From contig NZ_UYYD01000002.1 of NCBI RefSeq assembly GCF_900625105.1, positions 62,001-126,000 on the forward strand: DNA of 64,000 nucleotides, read 5' to 3'. The first letter of the stretch is position 1. Each line of letters starts with the position of its first letter. Made by a program: the position numbers and the translations under genes. Under the pieces are notes generated by a model. That model saw only the letters and a list, made by a program, of their open reading frames with translations, ran no database searches and had not been told where the DNA came from. Source of the stretch: Agathobaculum sp. Marseille-P7918. Its GTDB lineage: Bacteria; Bacillota; Clostridia; Oscillospirales; Butyricicoccaceae. This document shows positions 51,371-58,856 of the stretch, in pieces.

Positions 51371-53683
51371 TTTCTTTGTTTCCTCCTTCGGCAATACCAC
51401 ATAACGGCCGCCCTCCGGCTTGGGAGAGGCCGTGAAAAACTTCAAACGCAATGCGTTGGAAACCACACAAACCGAGCTCAGGCTCATCGCCGCGGCGCCG
51501 ATCATCGGGCTGAGTTTGAGCCCCAGCGGCAGCCACAGCACGCCCGCTGCGATCGGGATACCGATGCAGTTATAGAAGAACGCCCAGAACAGGTTCTGAC
51601 GGATGTTGCGCATGGTCTGTCGCGACAGACGGATCGCATCCACCGCGTCCATCAGGTCGCTCTTCATCAGCACAACGTCGGCCGACGCGATGGCAACGTC
51701 CGTGCCCGCGCCGATGGCGATGCCCACATCCGCGCGCGCCAGGGCCGGCGCATCGTTGATGCCGTCGCCGACCATGGCGACCTTGCGGCCCTGCGCCTGC
51801 TTTTCGCGCACCACGCGCTCCTTATCCTGCGGCAGCACCTCGGCCACCACATCGCGGATGCCCAGCTCGGCGGCGATCGACTGCGCGGTCGCCTTGTTGT
51901 CGCCGGTCAGCAGCGTGACCTCGACGCCCAGCTGCTGCAGGGCCTCGACCGCGCTGCGGCTGGTCGGCTTGAGCACATCCGCCACTGCGAAAATGCCGAC
52001 GACCTGCCGGTTGGCCGCGAAATACAGCGGGGTTTTGCCCGCGGCGGCCAGGCTTTCGCCCATCTGCTGCGCCGAGCGCGGCAGCGCAAGGCCGTTTGCC
52101 AGCAGCATGCGGCGGTTGCCCGCCATGCAGCGCACGCCGTCGATCACCGCGCGCACGCCCTGCCCTTCGACCATTTCAAACGAGGTCGCCTCGCGCTCCT
52201 TGACATGCTTGGAACGCGCATAGCGCACGATCGCATCCGCCAGCGGATGGTCGCTTTTGACCTCGAGCGCCAGCGCGAGCGACAGCAGATCCTCCGGGTC
52301 CGCGCCAAACGAGTGCACATCGGTCACGACCGGGCGGCCTTCGGTGACCGTGCCGGTCTTATCCAGCACAACGCAGTCCACATTGTGCAGATTCTCGAGC
52401 GCCTCGGCCGACTGGAACAGCACGCCGTTTTTCGCGCCCACGCCCGTGCCGACCATGATGGCGACCGGCGTGGCAAGGCCGAGCGCGCACGGGCACGAAA
52501 TGACGAGCACCGCGATCGCGCGGGTCAGCGCAAAGCTGGGCGTTTCACCCGCCACCAGCCAGATGACCGCGGTGACCAGTGCGATCAGCATGACGACCGG
52601 CACAAACACGCCCGCGACCTTATCCGCGAGCTTGGCGATCGGCGCCTTGGACGCGCCCGCCTCCTCAACCAGACGGATGATCTGGGAAAGCGTGGTATCA
52701 TCGCCCACGCGGGACGCTTTCATCGCAAAATAGCCGTTTTTCGTCACGGTCGCGCCGATGACCGTGTCGCCCTTGTGCTTCTCGACCGGCATGGACTCGC
52801 CCGTGATGGCGCTCTCGTCCAGATAGGCATGGCCTTCCACGATCTCGCCGTCCACCGGCACGGACTGTCCGGCGCGCACGATGACGAAATCGCCCACGCG
52901 CACCTCTTCGATCGGCACCTCGACCTCCTGCTGGCCGCGGATGACCGACGCGGTCTGCGGCCGCAGATCCATGAGCGCGGCGATGGCCTCGCCGGTCTTG
53001 CGCTTGGCGCGCGCCTCGAAGAACTTGCCGAGCGTCACGAGCGTCAGGATCATGCCCGCGGATTCAAAATACAGGTCGTGCGCATATTCATGCACGCGCG
53101 CCATGTCGCCCGCGGCACACGCATAGCCGATCTGGAACAGCGCATACACGCCGTAAATCACGGATGCGCCCGAACCGACCGCGATCAGCGCGTCCATGGT
53201 GGGCGCGCGGTGCAGCAGCGTGCGCCCGCCGTTGATAAAATACTTGCGGTTGATAACCAGGATGGGCAGCGTCAGCAGCAGCTGCACGAGCGCGAGCGCA
53301 AAGGCATGCGTCTCGCCGCTGACAAAGCCGGGCAGCGGCAGGCCGATCATCGGGCCCATCGAGAAGTACATCAGAATCACGAGGAACACCGCAGAAACGA
53401 TGATGCGTGTTTTCATCTCGTGCAGCTCGTCCTCGGGCGCAGCGCCCTTGGCGGGCGCTGCCGCGCGCGTGCCGCTGTCCACGGCAGCGGTATAGCCGCC
53501 CTCTTCGACCGCGCGAATGATCCGCTGCGCGTCGCACGCACCCTCGTCGTATTCCACCATCATACTGCCCGCCAGCAGGTTGACCTGTACCTCGCGCACG
53601 CCCGGCACCGCGGAAACGCTCTTTTCCACATGTGCCGAACACGCCGCGCAGCTCATCCCGCCGACGCGAAATCGTTGTTTCAT
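51158..53683 (-). CDS. copA: copper-exporting P1B-type ATPase with N- and C-terminal HMA domains
   Basis: An 841-residue membrane pump. Residues 1-70 are an HMA domain with GMSCAACS (C12, C15). The membrane part carries the CPC motif in SCPCALGLATP; the soluble part has TGES, DKTGTVTEG, SDHPLADAI and GDGINDAPALARAD. After the last helices a linker leads to a second HMA domain (772-841) with MCEHC (C785, C788), CopZ-like. It exports Cu(I). The start is the ATG at 53683 behind AAGGAG. Its stop overlaps csoR (ATGA). Confidence 0.96.
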   Translation of the reverse strand: MKQRFRVGGMSCAACSAHVEKSVSAVPGVREVQVNLLAGSMMVEYDEGACDAQRIIRAVEEGGYTAAVDSGTRAAAPAKGAAPEDELHEMKTRIIVSAVFLVILMYFSMGPMIGLPLPGFVSGETHAFALALVQLLLTLPILVINRKYFINGGRTLLHRAPTMDALIAVGSGASVIYGVYALFQIGYACAAGDMARVHEYAHDLYFESAGMILTLVTLGKFFEARAKRKTGEAIAALMDLRPQTASVIRGQQEVEVPIEEVRVGDFVIVRAGQSVPVDGEIVEGHAYLDESAITGESMPVEKHKGDTVIGATVTKNGYFAMKASRVGDDTTLSQIIRLVEEAGASKAPIAKLADKVAGVFVPVVMLIALVTAVIWLVAGETPSFALTRAIAVLVISCPCALGLATPVAIMVGTGVGAKNGVLFQSAEALENLHNVDCVVLDKTGTVTEGRPVVTDVHSFGADPEDLLSLALALEVKSDHPLADAIVRYARSKHVKEREATSFEMVEGQGVRAVIDGVRCMAGNRRMLLANGLALPRSAQQMGESLAAAGKTPLYFAANRQVVGIFAVADVLKPTSRSAVEALQQLGVEVTLLTGDNKATAQSIAAELGIRDVVAEVLPQDKERVVREKQAQGRKVAMVGDGINDAPALARADVGIAIGAGTDVAIASADVVLMKSDLMDAVDAIRLSRQTMRNIRQNLFWAFFYNCIGIPIAAGVLWLPLGLKLSPMIGAAAMSLSSVCVVSNALRLKFFTASPKPEGGRYVVLPKEETKKMEQTKVIKIEGMMCEHCVAHVKKALEALPGVTAQVDLQSGTAKVTGAQLPDDAKLTEAVEQAGYKVVGLQ

Positions 53684-53709
53684 ACCGGGATCTCCTTTTC
53701 CTATCTTCT

Positions 53710-53730
53710 CCCCCTCCCCCGGGGAGGGGG
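53710..53730. promoter_or_regulatory. GC palindrome, candidate CsoR operator
   Basis: CCCCCTCCCC-C-GGGGAGGGGG, a perfect 10-1-10 palindrome about 15-35 bases downstream of the copA -10 box. CsoR operators are known to be G/C-tract pseudo-palindromes. Confidence 0.65.
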
Positions 53731-53745
53731 TCTGTTGCACAAGTT

Positions 53746-53774
53746 AGTATACTGCACCGCCCCTGCTTTGTCAA
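53746..53774 (-). promoter_or_regulatory. promoter of the copper operon
   Basis: Perfect TTGACA (53769-53774), 17-base spacer, TATACT (53746-53751) on the minus strand. Confidence 0.85.
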
Positions 53775-53810
53775 CCCTCTGTGGAAAATGCCGGTTTTTC
53801 GCCGCTGCGC

Positions 53811-53839
53811 TTGACGAATTCGCCTGAAAATGGTAAAAT
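53811..53839 (+). promoter_or_regulatory. promoter of the DUF2798 gene
   Basis: TTGACG (53811-53816), 17-base spacer, TAAAAT (53834-53839), followed by a leader of about 105 bases holding a terminator. Confidence 0.72.
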
Positions 53840-53874
53840 AAGCACAATTAATGGTAGTTGAAGTGGTTCGTAAG

Positions 53875-53912
53875 GACGCAGTGAAACGAAAGTTTACACT
53901 GCGTCTTTTTTT
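53875..53912 (+). terminator. terminator in the leader of the DUF2798 gene
   Basis: GACGCAGTG-AAAC / GTTT-A-CACTGCGTC with a GAAA tetraloop, then TTTTTTT. It lies between promoter and start codon, so it may be an attenuator; no ligand aptamer is recognised in the 35 bases before it. Confidence 0.82.
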
Positions 53913-53950
53913 GTGCCGCTGCGAAAAAAAGTAAAGGAGAAATATTTCGG

Positions 53951-54415
53951 ATGCCCAAAAACAAAAAACAAGATGTTGTCTTTACCCTGCTGATGGCCGC
54001 CGCCATGGTGTACGGCATGATCTGCTACAATGTCACGCTCAATATCGGCGGCATGCGCAACGAGGTCTTTCTGGCGGCCTTCCACGAGTTCCCGATCATG
54101 TGGCCGGTGGCCGTTCTGCTCGAGCTGATCTTCGTCGGCCGTCTGGCGCAGAAGCTCGCGTTCCGTCTGGTGGACCCGCGCACGGCCCCGCCGGCCGCGA
54201 TCATGCTCGCGATTTCGGCGATGTCGGTCTGGCTGATGTGCCCCTGCATGAGCTTTTTCGCCTGCCTGTTCTTCAAGGGCGGCCTGCTGCAAAGCGAGTT
54301 CATTGCGATCTGGGTGCAGACCACGGTGCTCAACTTCCCGATGGCGCTGCTGCTGCAATTCTTCGCGGCCGGCCCGCTGGTGCGCCTGATTTTCCGCCAT
54401 ATTTTCCACGATTAA
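53951..54415 (+). CDS. DUF2798 family membrane protein
   Basis: A 154-residue protein with four hydrophobic segments. The two halves look related, as expected for DUF2798 repeats: VFTLLMAAAMVYGMICYNV and later AIMLAISAMSVWLMCPCMS, each followed by a loop and a second helix (PVAVLLELIFVGRLAQKLA; PMALLLQFFAAGPLVRLI). Function unknown. AAAGGAG precedes the ATG. It sits alone behind a promoter-linked terminator and next to the copper operon, divergently. Confidence 0.85.
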   Translation: MPKNKKQDVVFTLLMAAAMVYGMICYNVTLNIGGMRNEVFLAAFHEFPIMWPVAVLLELIFVGRLAQKLAFRLVDPRTAPPAAIMLAISAMSVWLMCPCMSFFACLFFKGGLLQSEFIAIWVQTTVLNFPMALLLQFFAAGPLVRLIFRHIFHD

Positions 54416-54430
54416 ACGCTGCCTGACAGC

Positions 54431-54464
54431 AAAAAGCCGCACGGAACACCGTGCGGCTTTTTTT
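54431..54464. terminator. bidirectional terminator
   Basis: AAAAAGCCGCACGG and CCGTGCGGCTTTTTTT with an AACA loop, between convergent DUF2798 and epimerase-like genes. Confidence 0.92.
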
Positions 54465-54469
54465 GTTTG

Positions 54470-55351
54470 TCATTCCTCGATGGTCGTGGAGAACGCGAGC
54501 GTTTCCTCCTGTCCGGGGCGCAGCACCCGCACGCCGACCTTGTTTTCGATCGCGTGGTCGAGGTAGCCGCCGTCCGGCAGCGTGCTCCACGGCTCCAGGC
54601 ACACATAGGGCACATCAAAGTCCTTATACGCGCTCCAAACTGCGAAATACGGGAAGTCCGTGAACGTCATCGTCACCGTGCGGTCGTTTTTCGTGCTGCC
54701 GATGGTCGCGCGGCGCACCGGCAGGTCGTCCATGATGATCGCGTCATGGCGAAAGGTCTCGCGCGTGATGGGCAGGCAGCATTCTTTGAGCGGCAGGTCG
54801 CCGTGCTGTTTGCTCAGCAGCACGTTTTCGTCCGTCAGGATCGGGTGCAGCACCTCGGTGCCTTCAAACAGGACGAAATAATCCGTGATCGACTCGCCCG
54901 GCTGCCAGCACAGCGTATAGGCGTCATGGCCGCCGACCTCATAATACATATCGGTATCGCTGCGGTTAAAGACGATGTGCTCCTTTTGGAGCGTCGCATC
55001 CGTCAGCGTATAGCGCACCGTGCAGACAAAGTCCCACGGATACATCGTTTTGGTGAAATCATTCGCTTCCAACACAAATTCCACCCAGTTTGCGCCCTTG
55101 TTGCCGATCTGCCATTCCAGATCGCGGCCGAAACCGTGCTGGGTGATCTCGTAGGCCGTGCCGCCCGCGGTGTAGGTCTTGTCCTTGAGCCGCCCGACGA
55201 TCGGGAACAGGATGGGCGCGTGCCGCTTCCACACAGCGGGGTCGGCCTGCCAGATGTATTCCGTGCCGGTCTTTTTGCTCCGAAAACTGCTCAGTTCCGC
55301 GCCAAACGGGTTGATCTCCACCCGGAAGCGTTCGTTTTCCAATACCTGCAT
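54470..55351 (-). CDS. aldose 1-epimerase family protein
   Basis: A 293-residue beta-sandwich protein of the galactose-mutarotase/LacX-like group. FRVEINPFGAELSSFRSKKT opens the domain; HAPILFPIVGRL near 45 and HGFGRDLEW near 72 hold conserved residues, VGGHDAYTL near 138 the catalytic histidine area, and LEPWSTLPDG near 255 the late acidic region. It interconverts sugar anomers or a related epimerisation. The start is the ATG at 55351 behind GAGAGG. Confidence 0.88.
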   Translation of the reverse strand: MQVLENERFRVEINPFGAELSSFRSKKTGTEYIWQADPAVWKRHAPILFPIVGRLKDKTYTAGGTAYEITQHGFGRDLEWQIGNKGANWVEFVLEANDFTKTMYPWDFVCTVRYTLTDATLQKEHIVFNRSDTDMYYEVGGHDAYTLCWQPGESITDYFVLFEGTEVLHPILTDENVLLSKQHGDLPLKECCLPITRETFRHDAIIMDDLPVRRATIGSTKNDRTVTMTFTDFPYFAVWSAYKDFDVPYVCLEPWSTLPDGGYLDHAIENKVGVRVLRPGQEETLAFSTTIEE

Positions 55352-55385
55352 GCGTATCATCCTCTCTTGCTGCTCTGTTGTTTCA

Positions 55386-55414
55386 AGCATAGCTTTTTTC
55401 CCCTGCAAAGTCAA
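55386..55414 (-). promoter_or_regulatory. promoter of the epimerase-like gene
   Basis: TTGACT (55409-55414), 17-base spacer, TATGCT (55386-55391) on the minus strand. Confidence 0.68.
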
Positions 55415-55492
55415 TCCGCCGCCCGTTTTTTAGCGTTTGTGCCGGATTTTGCCGTCCGCTTTTGGTCGTTTCGCCGGTTTTATCTAATTCGG

Positions 55493-55544
55493 TTGACAAC
55501 GCCGCTATCTTGCATTACAATATAGTCACTACCTTGCAATGCAA
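55493..55544 (+). promoter_or_regulatory. promoter and candidate PadR operator
   Basis: TTGACA (55493-55498), 17-base spacer, TACAAT (55516-55521). TTGCATTACAA overlaps the -10 and the palindrome TTGCAATGCAA (55534-55544) follows the start site, a likely autoregulatory pair. Confidence 0.7.
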
Positions 55545-55571
55545 AATACTAAGGAAAGGGGTGCGGCCGGG

Positions 55572-55907
55572 GTGATTCCATCGCAAATGCTCAAGGGCAC
55601 GCTCGAGGGCTGTATTCTGGCCGTGCTCAGCTGCGCGCCGACCTATGGCTACGAGATCACCGAACAGCTCGCGCAATACGGCTTCGGCCCAATCGCCGAG
55701 GGCACGATCTATCCGCTGCTGCTGCGGCTGGAGAAAAACGGGCTGGCGCAGGCGGAATACCGCGCCTCCGAGGTCGGCCCCAAGCGAAAATACTACGCGC
55801 TGACCGACAAGGGCCGCGCGGAATTGCAGAACTTTCTCGCCAGCTACCGCGAGCTGACCGCGGCGGTAGACCGGCTGCTCACCGATACGGGAGGGATAGC
55901 GCCATGA
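55572..55907 (+). CDS. PadR family transcriptional regulator
   Basis: A 111-residue winged-helix regulator. IPSQMLKGTLEGCILAVLS opens the protein as is typical of PadR, YGYEITEQL leads to the recognition region, and EGTIYPLLLRLEKNGL with YYALTDKGRAEL complete the wing. The start is GTG at 55572 because the family begins there; an ATG at 55539 would lie almost at the transcription start and has no ribosome site. Its stop overlaps the next gene (ATGA), a membrane protein it probably regulates. Confidence 0.9.
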   Translation: MIPSQMLKGTLEGCILAVLSCAPTYGYEITEQLAQYGFGPIAEGTIYPLLLRLEKNGLAQAEYRASEVGPKRKYYALTDKGRAELQNFLASYRELTAAVDRLLTDTGGIAP

Positions 55908-56557
55908 ACCAACGCACCAAAGCACTGCTACACGAAAACAACCAAGCCGAAACCCAGCTTTCCCCCGCCGCGCAGCAGGTTTTGACCGACATCGTCGTCT
56001 ACCTGCGCACGGCGCCGATCAGCATGTACCGGCAGGAGACCGTGCGGCGGGATATCACGCGCATGCTGCTCGACGGCGAAGCCCGCGGCGACGACGCAAA
56101 AGCCGTCATCGGGGACGACTATCAGGCGTTTTGCGACAGCGTGATCGCCGAGCTGCCGCCGCTGTCCGGCCGCGCCCGCGTGCTGACCGCGCTGCGCGAC
56201 GTGCTGCCCGCCGCGGTCGTGCTGCTGGTCATCTGGCTGGTCGGCCGGCTGGCCGAATATGCGGCCGGGATCGCGGCATGGCCTGCGCTGACCGTCACCG
56301 TCGGGGATGTCATCGGCGGGGTGCTGCTGCTCGCCGTCGCCTCCGCCGCGGTGACCATGATCTGCCGCACGGCGTTCTCGACGCGCAAGCGTGTCAGTGC
56401 TCTGCTGTTCGTGCTGCTGTTTGCCGGTCTGTTTGCCGCGCTGTGCGCTGGCTTTTTCCTCAAACAGCCGCTGCTGACCGTGCATTTTGGGACGGCGCTC
56501 ATCGTGCCGCTCGCACTGTTTGCCGTGTACAAACTGCTGGACGCAAAACTCGACTGA
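55904..56557 (+). CDS. membrane protein paired with PadR (unknown family)
   Basis: A 217-residue protein. Residues 1-95 form a soluble helical region (TDIVVYLRTAPIS, RRDITRMLLDGEARGDDA) resembling the helical domains found beside PadR regulators (HAAS-like), followed by four hydrophobic segments between about 98 and 212. Such proteins are thought to sense or assemble at the membrane, but the function is not known. Coupled to PadR by a four-base overlap. Confidence 0.8.
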   Translation: MNQRTKALLHENNQAETQLSPAAQQVLTDIVVYLRTAPISMYRQETVRRDITRMLLDGEARGDDAKAVIGDDYQAFCDSVIAELPPLSGRARVLTALRDVLPAAVVLLVIWLVGRLAEYAAGIAAWPALTVTVGDVIGGVLLLAVASAAVTMICRTAFSTRKRVSALLFVLLFAGLFAALCAGFFLKQPLLTVHFGTALIVPLALFAVYKLLDAKLD

Positions 56558-56561
56558 ACGC

Positions 56562-56593
56562 AAAAAAAGTCCTGTCAAATGGCAGGACTTTTC
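56562..56593. terminator. terminator between convergent genes
   Basis: AAAAAAAGTCCTG pairs with CAGGACTTTTC; tracts in both directions. Confidence 0.88.
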
Positions 56594-56606
56594 TTTATCT
56601 TTCGGG

Positions 56607-57212
56607 TCACAGCAGATCCATTTTGGAGTCCGCTTCGGTGATCTCGCGCAGCGGCCGGCACGGCACGCCGACCGCGAGATAATTTGCCGGGATATCGCGC
56701 GTCACCACGCTGCCCGCGCCGATGACCGCGCCGTCCCCGATCGTCACGCCGCCGAGCACCACGACATTCGCCGCGAGCCAGACGTTGTTGCCGATGTGGA
56801 TGTCCTTGGCAAACTCGGACATGGACACATGCCCGTCCGGATAGCGCATGCTGGTGCGCTCGGACGCGATGAGCGGATGGTCGGTCGCCATGAGCGACAC
56901 GTTCGGCCCGAACATCACGTTGTCGCCGATGAAAATGCGCGCGTCGTCCATGACGGTCAGGTTGAAATTGCAGAAGAAATTCTCCCCGATGAAGGTGTGC
57001 GAACCGTAGTTGAACTGGATCGGCCCCTGAAAATAGTATTTCTCGCCGATCTGCCCGATGAACTCGCGCACAATGGGCAGCCGCGCGGGATCGTATTCAT
57101 CCATCGCGTTGAATTTCTGGCACCGGATGTGCGCCTTGTGCTTGATGTCGCGCAGTTCCTTGGTGCGCGCGTCAAACAGCTTGCCTGCAAAGATTTTTTC
57201 TTCTTCCGTCAT
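56607..57212 (-). CDS. sugar O-acetyltransferase (maltose/galactoside acetyltransferase type)
   Basis: A 201-residue left-handed beta-helix enzyme. The N-terminal EEEKIFAGKLFDARTKEL segment is the maltose-acetyltransferase domain; MATDHPLIASERTS holds the catalytic histidine near 110, and IGNNVWLAANVVVLGGVTIG with GAGSVV form the hexapeptide coil. It acetylates sugars with acetyl-CoA. The sequence is clearly different from the paralogue at 24821. It precedes metK's end by 37 bases on the same strand, with a probable transcript read-through from metK. Confidence 0.88.
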   Translation of the reverse strand: MTEEEKIFAGKLFDARTKELRDIKHKAHIRCQKFNAMDEYDPARLPIVREFIGQIGEKYYFQGPIQFNYGSHTFIGENFFCNFNLTVMDDARIFIGDNVMFGPNVSLMATDHPLIASERTSMRYPDGHVSMSEFAKDIHIGNNVWLAANVVVLGGVTIGDGAVIGAGSVVTRDIPANYLAVGVPCRPLREITEADSKMDLL

Positions 57213-57249
57213 GTTTTTGCCGCCTCCCGCAATCTTTCTTGCCGTGCGC

Positions 57250-58434
<1,185 letters not shown>

Positions 58435-58474
58435 GATATCATTCATTCCTTTCTGATATACAGTCGGGCGCAAC

Positions 58475-58617
58475 AAAAAACGCTCCCGACAGGGAGCGAA
58501 AAAGACCGTTTTGCCCCCTCATCTTTCGTGTTCCTACGCCGGATTTGGCACCTTACGCATGGTTTTGCGCAGGTTGCCGGGTTTCATTGGGCCGTTCCCT
58601 CCACCGCTCTGGATAAG
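58475..58617 (-). ncRNA. SAM-I (S-box) riboswitch with expression-platform terminator
   Basis: On the minus strand the aptamer (58617-58518) reads CTTATCCAGAG, GGTGGAGGGAACGGCCC, AUGAAACCCGGCAACC, then AAGGTGCCAA and the closing GATGAG, all core S-box elements. A terminator follows: CGCTCCC / GGGAGCG, then TTTTTT (58475-58499). SAM binding should end transcription before metK. Confidence 0.97.
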
Positions 58618-58641
58618 GTCATATATTTACTTACGCGGTCT

Positions 58642-58670
58642 ATTTTATATAAAAACAGGGTATTTGTCAA
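58642..58670 (-). promoter_or_regulatory. promoter of the metK riboswitch transcript
   Basis: Perfect TTGACA (58665-58670), 17-base spacer, TAAAAT (58642-58647) on the minus strand, about 25 bases before the aptamer. Confidence 0.82.
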
Positions 58671-58706
58671 GGGAAAAATTCGGCAGTTTAGGATATTGTA
58701 TGCGGA

Positions 58707-58735
58707 TTGACATTTTCTCGGTACGACGTTATATT
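58707..58735 (+). promoter_or_regulatory. promoter of the activase-dehydratase operon
   Basis: Perfect TTGACA (58707-58712), 17-base spacer, TATATT (58730-58735), with a leader of about 115 bases. Confidence 0.78.
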
Positions 58736-58756
58736 AAATATGTAAGAATGTGCCCT

Positions 58757-58833
58757 GCCGCCAGCTGGTCTGTGCGGCTTTTTGGTATGTTCTTATCCGT
58801 ATCCACCATGCGTCCCGCGGACGCATTGTTTTT
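58757..58833 (+). terminator. two terminator-like hairpins in the activase leader
   Basis: GCCGC / GCGGC then TTTTT (58757-58783), and ATGCGTCC / GGACGCAT with a 3-base loop then TGTTTTT (58808-58833). Both lie between promoter and start codon. Confidence 0.6.
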
Positions 58834-58856
58834 ATCATAGGAGAGAAAAAGGATAT

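Noticed and set aside
51365-51390. Programmed frameshift in copA
   Set aside because: No slippery heptamer or stop arrangement; the second HMA domain is in the same frame, so internal initiation is the simpler idea.
51161-53827. An 888-codon plus-strand open frame opposite copA
   Set aside because: Its mirror-image composition of a coding strand, with no family motif, marks it as a shadow of copA.
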